From Kutzneria viridogrisea (lineage in GTDB: Bacteria > Actinomycetota > Actinomycetes > Mycobacteriales > Pseudonocardiaceae), in NCBI GenBank assembly GCA_014138725.1, contig JACJID010000001.1, positions 1,364,001 through 1,428,000 of the forward strand: a stretch of 64,000 bases of DNA, in the 5' to 3' direction. Shown piece after piece: positions 1-8,038 of the stretch. The first letter of the stretch is position 1. Every line of letters begins with the position of its first letter. Below the pieces are notes generated by a model that searched no databases, had not been told where the DNA came from, and worked only from the letters and a program-made list of their open reading frames with translations. The translations under genes and the position numbers were made by a program.

Positions 1-181
1 CGGCGCACCACTCCACGACATCGGAGTCGGTCGCCGTCTGGCGACCGCGTTCGATCTTCGACACCTTCGAAGCTGTCCAGCCCAACCGCTCGGCCATGCT
101 GGCGCCGGTCAACCCGGCGGCTTCACGTAGCCGCAGCAGCTCATCGCCGAATGCCAGCCGCTCGGACTCGAAGTCGTTCAC
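1..181 (-). CDS. Helix-turn-helix (XRE-type) regulator, C-terminus outside the window
   Basis: The first 60 residues are visible. They hold an XRE-type helix-turn-helix with the turn and recognition helix around AERLGWTASKVSKIERGRQT (residues 31-50). The start is a GTG at 181, preceded by GAGGAGAG. It sits 11 bases after the stop of the DUF6879 gene, so the two are almost surely one operon. In actinomycetes such regulators often continue into a DUF5753 domain, but that part cannot be seen here. Role inferred: DNA-binding partner of the DUF6879 protein. Confidence 0.85.
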   Translation of the reverse strand, partial: MNDFESERLAFGDELLRLREAAGLTGASMAERLGWTASKVSKIERGRQTATDSDVVEWCA

Positions 182-192
182 GCTCTCCTCGA

Positions 193-711
193 TCAGTTCG
201 TGTACTCCCGGAACGGGACAGCATGATCCCACGCCCGGGTCTGCACCTCCCGGAACCGCGCGACCTCGACCGGGTCAGTCACCAGCTCGCCACCTGTCAC
301 CGCGTGGTCGACGAAGTGCGGCACCAGCACCCGCTCGTCGTCGAGCACCCAGAAATCGACCGTGCCGAGGTCCAGGCGGCGGGCCACCGTCGCGGGCAAG
401 ATCCGAATGTCCTCCCCGGCGGTCACCGCGGGGCTGGTGATCCTGGCCAGCTGGTACCGCAGGTAGTCGGTCAGCGGGTCCGTCAGCACCCGCACCCGCT
501 CGAATCGCACGCCGATGGCCTCCAGCTCACGGATCCGGGTGAGCCAGCCCTGGAACCACACGAGGTCGTCCGGCTCGCCCGCGAGGTACCGGCGTACCGG
601 CTCGCGCTCGCTCGGCTCGTTGTAGGTGCCCTGGATTTCCAGCCGCCATGCTGACTTGGTGACCGAGCGCACCAGCTCCCGATGCTCTTCGCGGGTGACC
701 AACTGCCCCAT
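193..711 (-). CDS. DUF6879 family protein
   Basis: The 172-residue protein reads as a DUF6879 member, with the conserved N-terminal pattern of a charged helix followed by WRLEIQGTYN and the central WFLD-like stretch FWVLDDERVL. DUF6879 proteins are common in Pseudonocardiales and Streptomyces, usually beside a helix-turn-helix gene and often DUF397. Their biochemical role is not known to me. The ATG overlaps the stop of the upstream small gene (TGATG), which suggests translational coupling. No membrane segment or signal peptide is visible. Confidence 0.85.
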   Translation of the reverse strand: MGQLVTREEHRELVRSVTKSAWRLEIQGTYNEPSEREPVRRYLAGEPDDLVWFQGWLTRIRELEAIGVRFERVRVLTDPLTDYLRYQLARITSPAVTAGEDIRILPATVARRLDLGTVDFWVLDDERVLVPHFVDHAVTGGELVTDPVEVARFREVQTRAWDHAVPFREYTN

Positions 712-944
712 CAGGCGCCGGTCTCCGGCTGGGCCGGAGAGTGCTTAAGCAGCCGGAGCGGGATCTCGACGGCCGTCTCGTGGTCCGGCAGCCCACGACG
801 CTGCATCTCCGCGATGGCCTCGGGGTCGGTGACGCGCCAGCCCTGCACGACGACGGTCGGCTCGCCGTCGTGCGTGCGGTCGGTCAGGAACATGCTCGGG
901 CAGCCGTCTTCGCCGGACTCGGTGCCGAGGTGGGTCAACCGCAT
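711..944 (-). CDS. Small conserved protein heading the DUF6879 operon
   Basis: This is a 77-residue protein beginning MRLTHLGTESGEDGCPSMF, with a core VVQGWRVTDPEAIAEM. The start at 944 was chosen over an earlier ATG because GGAGG lies five to six bases upstream. It overlaps the start of the DUF6879 gene. Similar short proteins regularly precede DUF6879 genes in related genomes (recalled, not searched). Function unknown. The 945-1121 gap upstream is locally AT-richer and probably carries divergent promoters for this operon and the rightward genes. Confidence 0.75.
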   Translation of the reverse strand: MRLTHLGTESGEDGCPSMFLTDRTHDGEPTVVVQGWRVTDPEAIAEMQRRGLPDHETAVEIPLRLLKHSPAQPETGA

Positions 945-1121
945 GGGTGCCTCCAGTAAGCGGGACGTGCTGGTCACGTCCGTACGCCCATACAACCCGA
1001 CCGAATGCCGAGAACGGTTCGCCCAATCGAGTGGACACGGCCGCGATATTTCTCAGATTTCTTGTGTCATTCTCATGTCGGGCGCAGAGTGGGGCTCCCA
1101 CCTGCTCCCCTTGGAGTCGTC

Positions 1122-1586
1122 ATGGCAGACACCCCAGCAGCACCGATCGCGGCCCTGGCCCTGCTCGTGTACCTCGTGGGCATGCTGCTCGTGGCGCTCG
1201 CGCGATGGGCCTGGCAGACGGTCGCGATTCAGGATCTTGTTCTCCGCCTAACTGGAGAGAGCAGCTACGTGCCGACGTCGTGGTCGTCACGCCGTCCGCT
1301 GCGGCGCGGCCACGGCCCCCAGCCCGCCCGGCACCGCCGGTGCGGGGGATTCCCGGCCAGCGCGCGCAGCCACGGCACCCGCCGGACGCCGCTGGCCGGG
1401 GCCCAGTCTCCGGCGGGACCTTCCCCGGTTCCCGTCGGACCCAGCTCCGTCCCGACAACCCCCGTTCGCGGGACGGAGGCCGCCACCCTGCGCACGTCGG
1501 CGCGGGGTGGCACCCAGCCCGCTCCGGCGGCACGTGACCACATGAGCACCGTGCCGCCGGAGTGCCCCAGCCGGGGCGCATCGTGA
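1122..1586 (+). CDS. Single-pass membrane protein with a long disordered tail
   Basis: The 154-residue product starts at an ATG preceded by TTGGAG. Residues 10-33 form a hydrophobic segment (AALALLVYLVGMLLVALARW). The remaining roughly 110 residues are rich in Pro, Arg, Ser and Thr and look disordered. The stop overlaps the GTG of the next gene (GTGA), which supports the reading frame. No family recognised. The low-complexity tail makes a frameshift or sequencing error hard to exclude. It heads a five-gene rightward set between the DUF6879 operon and the phage lysis genes. Confidence 0.55.
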   Translation: MADTPAAPIAALALLVYLVGMLLVALARWAWQTVAIQDLVLRLTGESSYVPTSWSSRRPLRRGHGPQPARHRRCGGFPASARSHGTRRTPLAGAQSPAGPSPVPVGPSSVPTTPVRGTEAATLRTSARGGTQPAPAARDHMSTVPPECPSRGAS

Positions 1587-1879
1587 GCGCACTCGATGAC
1601 GCCATCGCCCGCTGGCCAGAGCTGGAGCAGTTGCGGACCTGGCAAGGCTGGACGTGGGAGTACCCGCGCGACGATCGGCTGGTCGGCACCTGTGGGGACG
1701 CGGGAGTGCTGCGGGACCACCTGTCCTACGGCGACCCGGATGGACGGACGCTCGTGTGCGCCTGGATGCGGTTCGCCGACGGCTACCGCCTTCTCGGCCA
1801 TGCGGGCGGCAGCCTCGACAAGGTGCTCGACGTGTATCGGGCGGCACCGGCGTTCGACGAGTTGGAGCGGCGGCCATGA
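1583..1879 (+). CDS. Small protein, first of a tandem paralogous pair
   Basis: The GTG start at 1583 overlaps the previous stop, and the stop overlaps the next start (ATGA at 1876). The 98-residue product begins with a helix, LDDAIARWPELEQLRTWQGW, and continues WTWEYPRDDRL. The same block recurs at the N-terminus of the next gene, so the two are diverged duplicates. The rest is an alpha/beta-looking stretch with no recognisable motif. It is acidic and probably cytoplasmic. Function unknown. Its position beside the lysis cassette, on the opposite strand, suggests cargo rather than a virion gene. Confidence 0.7.
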   Translation: MSALDDAIARWPELEQLRTWQGWTWEYPRDDRLVGTCGDAGVLRDHLSYGDPDGRTLVCAWMRFADGYRLLGHAGGSLDKVLDVYRAAPAFDELERRP

Positions 1880-2238
1880 CCGGCGAACCGGTGCCGCTGC
1901 GCCCGGCGCCCAGCACCGCGCTGGAGGACGCCATCCGAGTCTGGCCGGAGCTGGAGGCCCTGCGGTACCTCGACGGGTGGACGTGGCAGGTCTGCGGGTC
2001 AGTCGTCAGCCGAGACGGGCTGCTCGGCTACCGGTCGCTCACGCTGAGCGGCTTGTGGCTGGAGGTGTTGCTGATTTTCGGACCGGACGACTGCGAAGCG
2101 CAGCGCGCATTCGACAACCGCGCCGTGTGGGAGCGCCGGGGCACCGTCGCCGAGGTGCTGGCCGCCGTCGCCGTGCTGCCCCCACCCGGCGCCCCCGGCG
2201 CTCCGCTCCTGCCCGCGACCGGCTGGCGCACCGACTAG
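1876..2238 (+). CDS. Small protein, second of a tandem paralogous pair
   Basis: This 120-residue protein is coupled to the gene before it through ATGA. After 15 residues it shows LEDAIRVWPELEALRYLDGW, matching the start of its neighbour at most positions (AL-DAI--WPELE-LR---GWTW). The C-terminus is Pro/Ala-rich. Beyond the shared N-terminal helix the paralogues have drifted far apart, which suggests an old duplication or different partners. No family recognised. Confidence 0.7.
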   Translation: MTGEPVPLRPAPSTALEDAIRVWPELEALRYLDGWTWQVCGSVVSRDGLLGYRSLTLSGLWLEVLLIFGPDDCEAQRAFDNRAVWERRGTVAEVLAAVAVLPPPGAPGAPLLPATGWRTD

Positions 2239-2277
2239 TGACGGCCCGGTACCGGGCCGGGCGAGGAAGGGTCCCCG

Positions 2278-2469
2278 ATGGCGTACGCAGTTGACCGTGT
2301 GGAGGCCACGGTCTCGACCACCGCGGGCGGGTACCGGGTGGTGCAGGCCCTGCCGCCCGATCCGGCTGGCAACCGCGCCCAGCGCCGAGCAGCTCGGCGC
2401 CGACAGGGCAAACGAAGCCGTAACACCGGCCAGGCACGCAACGACACCAGCAGCAACGAGAGCGCGTGA
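2278..2469 (+). CDS. Small basic phage-type protein
   Basis: A 63-residue protein preceded by GAGGAAGG. Its basic centre, GNRAQRRAARRRQGKRS, is a pattern I associate with small actinophage proteins that bind nucleic acid or are structural. The first 30 residues may form beta strands. The stop overlaps the region leading into the next gene. Function unknown. Confidence 0.55.
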   Translation: MAYAVDRVEATVSTTAGGYRVVQALPPDPAGNRAQRRAARRRQGKRSRNTGQARNDTSSNESA

Positions 2470-2483
2470 AGGAGCACACCGCC

Positions 2484-2657
2484 ATGTCCGACTTCCCCCA
2501 CAAGGCCATCAGCAGAGAGCGCAAGAAGACCTCGCATGGCCTGCACCTCTTCCTGACCATCATCACGTTCGGTGTTTGGGGCCTGTGCGTGTGGCTGCCG
2601 CTCACGCTGTGGCACAAGATGGGCCCGAAGAAGAAGACGGTCACCCACTACCGCTGA
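2484..2657 (+). CDS. Small single-pass membrane protein (phage type)
   Basis: The start at 2484 was preferred over a GTG at 2466 because GAAGGAG lies eight bases upstream. The 57-residue product has one hydrophobic segment (residues 19-40, HLFLTIITFGVWGLCVWLPL) between basic ends and closes with KKKTVTHYR. Short proteins of this form are common in actinophages and their prophages. It is too short for a classic two-helix holin. A superinfection or lysis-accessory role is possible but not shown. Confidence 0.6.
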   Translation: MSDFPHKAISRERKKTSHGLHLFLTIITFGVWGLCVWLPLTLWHKMGPKKKTVTHYR

Positions 2658-2678
2658 CCCCACCCAGAACGCAGAACA

Positions 2679-2708
2679 GGCCCCCACGCTCCGAAGAGCG
2701 CGGGGGCC
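2679..2708. terminator. Bidirectional terminator between convergent phage genes
   Basis: A 13-position stem (GGCCCCCACGCTC paired with GAGCGCGGGGGCC, one A-C mismatch) has a CGAA loop and is followed by TTGT. It lies between the rightward gene ending at 2657 and the leftward holin gene ending at 2726, so it probably stops transcripts from both sides. Confidence 0.85.
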
Positions 2709-2725
2709 TTGTCGTACAGCGCGGG

Positions 2726-3040
2726 TCAGGGCCGCGGGGGAACGACCACCGGTCCGGTCGTCGCCGAGCTGGGACTCGGCGCGCTGTAGGTCGGAGTCTT
2801 GTTGCTGCCCAACAGGAGCGCGGTCAGCCACGGCGGCAGGTGCTGCTCGACCGAGGACCACACGACCTTCCAGGCAGCCAGGGCGATGCCGACGGCCAGC
2901 ACGGTCAGCGTGCCGCCGAGCGGGCTCACCTGGTCGACCACGTCGGCGGGCAGCAGGCCGTGGGCGGCCAGCCAGCCGAGCAGTGTGGCCCAGAGGCCGG
3001 GCACCACGGTGCGCAGCCAGGCAGTGATCAGGTCGGACAC
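2726..3040 (-). CDS. Holin-like membrane protein
   Basis: The 104-residue protein has two hydrophobic stretches, about residues 12-31 and 44-62 (TLTVLAVGIALAAWKVVW), then a Pro/Ser/Thr-rich tail. It lies directly downstream of the endolysin gene, at the end of the leftward late operon. Size, two-helix form and position fit a class II phage holin, which would let the endolysin reach the cell wall. The assignment rests on form and context; the sequence itself shows no family signature I can name. Confidence 0.7.
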   Translation of the reverse strand: MSDLITAWLRTVVPGLWATLLGWLAAHGLLPADVVDQVSPLGGTLTVLAVGIALAAWKVVWSSVEQHLPPWLTALLLGSNKTPTYSAPSPSSATTGPVVVPPRP

Positions 3041-3049
3041 GTCAGCTCC

Positions 3050-3997
3050 TCAGCTGGTCTGGTCGGTGGGGGAGCCGGTGACGGACACCGTCACCTGCAC
3101 GTGGCGGGCGACCGCCTCATCGATGTACTGGCGGAGCTGGTCCGCGGTGACCGGCGAGCCGGTGCCGCCCGCGAGGGCCTGCACGGCGGCGGTCAGGGCG
3201 GCCACCTGGGCGCCCTGCTCGGCGAACCGCTGGTCGAGCCAGAGCACCATGCGCCCGGCGCCGCGTACGCCCTCCTCGCCGGGCAGGTACTGGTCGGCCA
3301 TGTCGGCGAGGCTGGCCTGCTGCTGGTCGGACAGTGCGCTCATCAGGTCGGTCCCTTCTGTGTTGCTGTGCAGCAACTCGGCCAGCTCGGCCGCGCTGCC
3401 CCGGAACGCGCTCACGTCGATGGCGCGCTGGTAGTTCGCCACGGTGGCGTTGTCGGTGAACTGCCACAGGGCCACGGTGTTCCCGCCGTACCCGATCCAG
3501 TTGGGCGAGTTGTCGCCGCCCGCCTGGCCGTACTTCTCCGCGCCGTACTGGCCAGCCGTCCCCGGGTAGGCCGATGCCCACAGCGGCGGCAGACCGGACA
3601 GGTCCGGCGAGCCGATCTGCTGCCAGTACCAGCGCGGCAGGTACACCAGCGGCACCTGGTAGCCCGCGGCGCGCAGCTCGGCGACGATGCCCCGGGTGAG
3701 GCCGACGCTGCCGGAGTTCGCCTCAACATCCACGATGATCGGGCAGTCGGTCGGCACGCCCATGCGCCGCAGCACCGCGACGTGGTCCGCCGCGCTGGAC
3801 TCTGCGCGCTGGTAGACGAACCCGGCGAACAGCACGCCCGCAGCACGGGCGGCGGCCATGAAACCCAGGAAGGTCGGGTCGGCGTAGGTCGCGCCCTCAG
3901 ACGCCTTGGCGAAGATCGCCGAGTAGCCCTCGCTGACCGCGTCCGCGATGTCGAAGCCGGGCTTGTGGTTGCTGATGTCCGCGACGAACACGGTCAC
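3050..3997 (-). CDS. Endolysin, glycoside hydrolase family 25-like (lysozyme)
   Basis: The 315-residue protein begins VTVFVADISNHKPGFD. The DISN/H strand and the later IIVDVEANSG (the Asp-X-Glu signature region) fit the GH25 barrel, whose members cut the N-acetylmuramic acid bond in peptidoglycan. The catalytic part covers about residues 1-215. The rest (LSDQQQASLADMADQYL and onward) is helical and may bind the wall or help assembly. The GTG at 3997 was chosen because GGGAGG lies eight bases upstream; a reading starting at 4105 would extend into the upstream gene. No signal peptide is visible, so release should need the holin. Confidence 0.85.
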   Translation of the reverse strand: MTVFVADISNHKPGFDIADAVSEGYSAIFAKASEGATYADPTFLGFMAAARAAGVLFAGFVYQRAESSAADHVAVLRRMGVPTDCPIIVDVEANSGSVGLTRGIVAELRAAGYQVPLVYLPRWYWQQIGSPDLSGLPPLWASAYPGTAGQYGAEKYGQAGGDNSPNWIGYGGNTVALWQFTDNATVANYQRAIDVSAFRGSAAELAELLHSNTEGTDLMSALSDQQQASLADMADQYLPGEEGVRGAGRMVLWLDQRFAEQGAQVAALTAAVQALAGGTGSPVTADQLRQYIDEAVARHVQVTVSVTGSPTDQTS

Positions 3998-4002
3998 GGC
4001 GG

Positions 4003-4647
4003 TCACCTCCCTCGGAGCAGCGTCACGCCGCTCGTGGTCGTCGGAGTGGTCGCGGTGCAGGTGTAGGTCGGTGCGGTGTCCGGGCTGCTGGTGTCGCGGG
4101 TGCATCGCTGCTCACGGCCGGTGCTGTCGGTCCACACCCACCCGGCGGGCGGCTGCCCGTCACGGCCGTTCGTGCCAGGAGCACCATCGGCGCCCGGCTG
4201 GCCGGGCTGGCCTGGCGCACCGTCCTGCCCCGCGGTGCCCGCCGCACCGTCCGCACCGGTCGCGCCCTGGGCACCGGTGGGGCCAGGAGGCCCAGACGGA
4301 CCCGTGGGCCCGGTCGGACCAGTCGGCCCAGCGGGGCCTGTCGCGCCGGTGGCACCCTGCGGGCCAGCCGGACCGGCAGGGCCCGCGGGCACCGTGGACG
4401 GCGTGCCGCCGAGCGCCCGCACCTGGTTCGCCAGCTGCTGCGCCGCAGTGTGGTTGTCCTGGGCCGAGGCGGTGAGCGCATCCACCTGGGACTGCAACTC
4501 GGTGCTGCGCAGGAGGAACAGGGTGCCGAGGGCCAGCACCCCGAGCACCGCGACCGCGGCGGCCAGCCAGATAGCTCGGTGGCCACCCTGGTCCCGCGCG
4601 CGCTCGGCCGCGGGCTCCACGATCCTGGCGCGCACGTCATCCGTCAT
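4003..4647 (-). CDS. Membrane-anchored collagen-like phage protein
   Basis: The 214 residues fall into clear parts: a charged N-terminus, a membrane helix at about 25-47 ([20 protein letters not shown]), a short coiled-coil-like stretch (50-75), then about 26 uninterrupted Gly-X-Y triplets, and a C-terminal region with two cysteines and many Thr. Collagen repeats form trimeric rods, known in phage fibres, but a fibre would not normally carry an N-terminal membrane anchor. It sits between tip proteins and the endolysin, coupled to the gene before it by ATGA. It could span the envelope during lysis or be displayed by the lysogen. Confidence 0.8.
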   Translation of the reverse strand: MTDDVRARIVEPAAERARDQGGHRAIWLAAAVAVLGVLALGTLFLLRSTELQSQVDALTASAQDNHTAAQQLANQVRALGGTPSTVPAGPAGPAGPQGATGATGPAGPTGPTGPTGPSGPPGPTGAQGATGADGAAGTAGQDGAPGQPGQPGADGAPGTNGRDGQPPAGWVWTDSTGREQRCTRDTSSPDTAPTYTCTATTPTTTSGVTLLRGR

Positions 4648-4892
4648 GGCTCGTCCACCTCCTGGCGGTCCTCTTGGCGGTGCCTGCCGGGGCGCAGCGC
4701 GCGCCGGATCTGGCGTAGCTCGTCCTCGGTGTAGTCGCCGTCGAGGATCTCGGCGGCGACCTCCTTGGCCGCGTCGGTGCGCTCACGTCTGCTGGTGCGC
4801 AGCGCGAGGAGGACTGCCGCCACCGCGCCGCCGAGCGCGGTAACCAGTGATGCGATCGCCCCCAGCAGCGTCGCGACGTCACCCACGGTCAC
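4644..4892 (-). CDS. Small single-pass membrane protein of the lysis region
   Basis: An 82-residue protein with a GTG start and an N-terminal membrane segment (about residues 8-32, [20 protein letters not shown]), followed by a charged helical tail with [20 protein letters not shown]. Two GTG codons six bases apart could serve as start. Its stop overlaps the start of the collagen-like gene. Form and position suggest a second holin, antiholin or lysis-accessory protein. No family recognised. Confidence 0.65.
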   Translation of the reverse strand: MTVGDVATLLGAIASLVTALGGAVAAVLLALRTSRRERTDAAKEVAAEILDGDYTEDELRQIRRALRPGRHRQEDRQEVDEP

Positions 4893-4919
4893 CCCCTCTG
4901 TCTACAGTGGATCGATGCA

Positions 4920-5633
4920 TCAGGACTGGACACCCCGGAACCTGCTGGGACTAATGGCGATCTGGTTGCTGGTAGTGCCGCTGGTCCGGCGGGCCTGGAG
5001 CTGTATGTTGCAGGTGCTCCCGATCGCCTTGCCGTGCGCGACCTTCAGCTGCCAGCTGGTCGGATTGCCCTGGGTGTAGGTGAAAGTCGGTCCGAGCTGC
5101 ACGCCGTCGACCATCATGCGTACCTCGCCGCTGCACCCGTTATCGGTGACGTTAAACGACCAGTCCCAATTCGCGTGCTGGACCGTCACGTCACCGCTGT
5201 ACACCGAGGCGAAGCTCGACGAGGTCGTGCTGCACCACTGGTTGACGTTGCCCGGGTATAGCGGCAGATCGAGGTAGGGGCGGGCTAGCCCCGCACCGGC
5301 CTGGATGTCGTCGGACAACACGATGTTGCCCGCCTTGTCCCACATCGCCCAGAAGTCGTCGTTGCTGGTGTTGTCGTGCTGCACGGACATCACCAGGCTG
5401 CCCGTTCGGCGACGCACCACGATGCCCTGATAGCCCGCACCGTCCGGGCCGATGTAGAGCACCTGCACACCGGTGCTGTTCACCATCGAGAGGAACGCGC
5501 CACTCAGGAGCTTGAGCCCGCCCTTGGTGATCGTCGCCGAGGCGAGGCCGACCGCCCGCCGCACGTCGGCGATCTGCCCGCGCAACTCCTTAATCTGGTC
5601 GAGTAGGTTGCTGGGCTGGTTGACCTGGCCCAA
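4920..5633 (-). CDS. Minor tail/tip protein, possible receptor-binding
   Basis: The 237-residue protein starts with a coiled-coil-like segment (LLDQIKELRGQIADVRRAVG, residues 10-29), then turns to beta-rich sequence with many aromatic residues and Asn/Gly/Ser. This form, with an N-terminal attachment helix and a C-terminal beta domain, is common for phage tip or receptor-binding proteins. It is the last structural gene before the lysis cassette, where such proteins often lie. No named family recognised; the role is inferred from form and place. Confidence 0.65.
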   Translation of the reverse strand: MGQVNQPSNLLDQIKELRGQIADVRRAVGLASATITKGGLKLLSGAFLSMVNSTGVQVLYIGPDGAGYQGIVVRRRTGSLVMSVQHDNTSNDDFWAMWDKAGNIVLSDDIQAGAGLARPYLDLPLYPGNVNQWCSTTSSSFASVYSGDVTVQHANWDWSFNVTDNGCSGEVRMMVDGVQLGPTFTYTQGNPTSWQLKVAHGKAIGSTCNIQLQARRTSGTTSNQIAISPSRFRGVQS

Positions 5634-5643
5634 GGTGGCCTCC

Positions 5644-6783
5644 TCAGTAGACGTCGTCGAGCACGGGCGCCATCGTCAGTGAGCAGTCCTCGCCACCCTC
5701 ATCGCGTGGCTTCACGTCCACTCCGATGATCCGCAGCGAGGTGTCGAGTCCTCGCGTGTGGAACGGGTCGCCGGGCGGGACTACGAAGCGCGCGTCGTCG
5801 CCGACGGACAGCTCGTCGAGGGTGGGCGACAGGCCGGAGTTGATGTGCAGCACGGGGAGCACCACCGGGAGTCGGTTCACATCCTGGTCAGACTGTGCGT
5901 GCCCGTACAGGGTCGAGGTGTCGGACACGTTGCTGTAGTTGGCGTCGCCCTCCAGCAGGGGCCAGCTCAATGGGTACAGCGTGGCGTCCTCGGCCACGGC
6001 GATCGGCGTCCCCTCGGCGGTCCCGTCGGTGTCGGCGAACGCGCGGGTCTGCATTCGAGTGCCGTCGGAAGGCCAGTCGTAGTCGAAGCAGTTCCCGCCG
6101 ACCTCCCACACCCAGCTGCTGCCCTGCTGCCCGAGCCGCGGCGTGCCCTGCCGAAGAAGGCGCCTCGGGCGGCCGTTCGCGTCCGTACCGCCGACGTCGA
6201 AAAGCATGTCCTGCCCGAAAAGCACCTGTGACAGATCCTTGAGGGCATCGCCCATGTTGGTCAGCTTGTACCCATACCAGTTGCGGTCACGGGGAAACCC
6301 TGAGCTGGTCGTGTCGCTGACGTCGACGCCGATGTTGCCACCGGTGTGTGACTGCGCGAGGGTCACCAGGTTGCGGGCGATCTGGTTCTGTTCGACCGAC
6401 GAGTAGGACACGACGCGACCGGCCACGTAGGTCGGGTCGGACTGCTCGGCGCCGGAGAGGACCGGCAGCACCTTGCGGTGGTTGAAGTACGACCACCAGT
6501 CGGCGGCACCGATCTGCACCTGCCTGCTCGCCGAGGAGTACTTGCGGGTCCAGATGATCCCGCCCCAGCGTGGCGTGTCCCCGCGCATCACGTACACCAC
6601 CCGCAGCACCGGAGAGGTGAGGTCGTACGGGTCGCCCTTGAACTTCGACGACAGGTTCAGCGTCGCCGACAAGGTGCCCGAGTCGCACAGCTTCTTGCTG
6701 TAGCTGACCCCGGTCAACGGCAGCTCGCCGAGGATGGCGTTGGTTCTCAGGTCGGCGATCAGGTACGAGTACTGGGAAGCCAC
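5644..6783 (-). CDS. Tail protein, ReqiPepy6 Gp37-like family
   Basis: The 379-residue protein has the features of the Gp37-like tail proteins of actinophages: an N-terminal beta region (YSYLIADLRTNAILGELPL), then RWGGIIWTRKYSS and a central region with a characteristic WWSYFNHR. These are baseplate/tail-hub proteins of siphoviruses. It follows the distal tail and an upper-baseplate-like gene in the expected order. Ten bases separate it from the next gene. Confidence 0.8.
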   Translation of the reverse strand: MASQYSYLIADLRTNAILGELPLTGVSYSKKLCDSGTLSATLNLSSKFKGDPYDLTSPVLRVVYVMRGDTPRWGGIIWTRKYSSASRQVQIGAADWWSYFNHRKVLPVLSGAEQSDPTYVAGRVVSYSSVEQNQIARNLVTLAQSHTGGNIGVDVSDTTSSGFPRDRNWYGYKLTNMGDALKDLSQVLFGQDMLFDVGGTDANGRPRRLLRQGTPRLGQQGSSWVWEVGGNCFDYDWPSDGTRMQTRAFADTDGTAEGTPIAVAEDATLYPLSWPLLEGDANYSNVSDTSTLYGHAQSDQDVNRLPVVLPVLHINSGLSPTLDELSVGDDARFVVPPGDPFHTRGLDTSLRIIGVDVKPRDEGGEDCSLTMAPVLDDVY

Positions 6784-6784
6784 C

Positions 6785-8023
6785 TCACACCCCGACGTCT
6801 TCCAGGATCAGCGTCGCCACCTCGGCCGCGGATCCGTCGCGGGTGATGGTGCCGGTTCCCGACGACCGCAGCAGCGACAGGCCGATCGTCGCCGTGCCCG
6901 CGGTGATGCCGGTGACCTCACCGACCATACAAATCGATTCCCGGGTGCTCGTCGCCTTGACGCCATCGCGCTGGGACTGGAACAGCGTGCCGGACGTGGT
7001 GAGTGAGCTGCCGGCCTGCCACCGCATCTGGTACTGGATCTGGTCGCCCGCGGCAGACGAAAAGCACCCGAAGTTGGCGGTGAGCTTGTACCGCCTGCCT
7101 GCAATCGCCGTGAAGGTGATGCTGTCGGTCACGGTCTCGGCCACGATGCCGGCCACCTGGCTGGTCGCCGACGAACCACCGATCCGGCCGTAGGGCAACG
7201 CCTGCCACGTCGTGGAGCGCCGCACCCACAGAGTCCTCGCGTCAGTGGTGTAGGCCATCTGGCCGTCGTACGGGGTAGTGATCGCCGCATCCCGGTCGGC
7301 AGTCGACGAGCACACGGCGTCGGACTGCACCAGCCAGCCACCCGCGGCGATCGAGTAGACCTCGGCCCAGCGCCGGTCAATGCGCCAGATGCCCATGCCG
7401 TCGTACGGGGTCAAGGTGGCTCGGTCGGTGGCGTCCTTGATGGGCAGCAGCCCGCCGAGCGCGACCATCCATGGTGGACGCAAGTCGTCGATCATCGAGG
7501 CGGTGATCGTGAGCGCGTTGGCTGGCACCCGGATGCGGGCCAACGTGATGTAGTCCGGGCTGTTGGTCGTGGCGCCATTGGTGGTGTTGACGGTGGGGTC
7601 GGTCGGCGTCCCACTGGGCGTGCCCCAGACCGGGATCACGTTGAACCCGTTGACGCTGTCCCACGTCTTGTCGGACACCTGCGCGACGATCAGGTGATTA
7701 GTCTGAAGGCTGCCGTGCGCGGGGTGGCTGGTGAGTAGGTCAATGTTCTTCACCGCGTCGAGGGTCACCACGTAGGACCCAGTACCCCGGCTGGCGGGGA
7801 TCACGGCCTGGAACGGCTGGATCTTGATGGTCTTGTCGGCGACGGTCTGCTGTGCGACCAGGCCGGGCTGTGTCGTCAGGCTGGACGAGCCGACGCGCAG
7901 CCCCTTGCGGACGCTGACGTTGCTGCTACCCGGCGTCCACAGCGCGCTGTCGCCGATCCGGGCGTCGTCGATGGTGACGACACCGCCGGTGTCGCTGACC
8001 CACAGCGGGTTGCGATCGGCCAC
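6785..8023 (-). CDS. Minor tail protein, baseplate/tip component
   Basis: A 412-residue protein rich in Thr, Ser, Asp and Gly throughout, as expected of beta-structured tip proteins. The C-terminal third (about 280-412) looks like a jelly-roll domain: FTAIAGRRYKLTANFGCFS and later ATIGLSLLRSSG. Similar C-terminal domains occur on actinophage minor tail proteins, often tied to surface binding. It lies between the distal tail gene and the Gp37-like gene, with one base to the next start. Exact role not determined. Confidence 0.75.
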   Translation of the reverse strand: MADRNPLWVSDTGGVVTIDDARIGDSALWTPGSSNVSVRKGLRVGSSSLTTQPGLVAQQTVADKTIKIQPFQAVIPASRGTGSYVVTLDAVKNIDLLTSHPAHGSLQTNHLIVAQVSDKTWDSVNGFNVIPVWGTPSGTPTDPTVNTTNGATTNSPDYITLARIRVPANALTITASMIDDLRPPWMVALGGLLPIKDATDRATLTPYDGMGIWRIDRRWAEVYSIAAGGWLVQSDAVCSSTADRDAAITTPYDGQMAYTTDARTLWVRRSTTWQALPYGRIGGSSATSQVAGIVAETVTDSITFTAIAGRRYKLTANFGCFSSAAGDQIQYQMRWQAGSSLTTSGTLFQSQRDGVKATSTRESICMVGEVTGITAGTATIGLSLLRSSGTGTITRDGSAAEVATLILEDVGV

Positions 8024-8038
8024 GAGTTCCTCCAGGGG

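Noticed and set aside
1-2660. Search for a left attachment repeat matching 38699-38797
   Set aside because: No shared stretch long enough to be convincing was found by eye.
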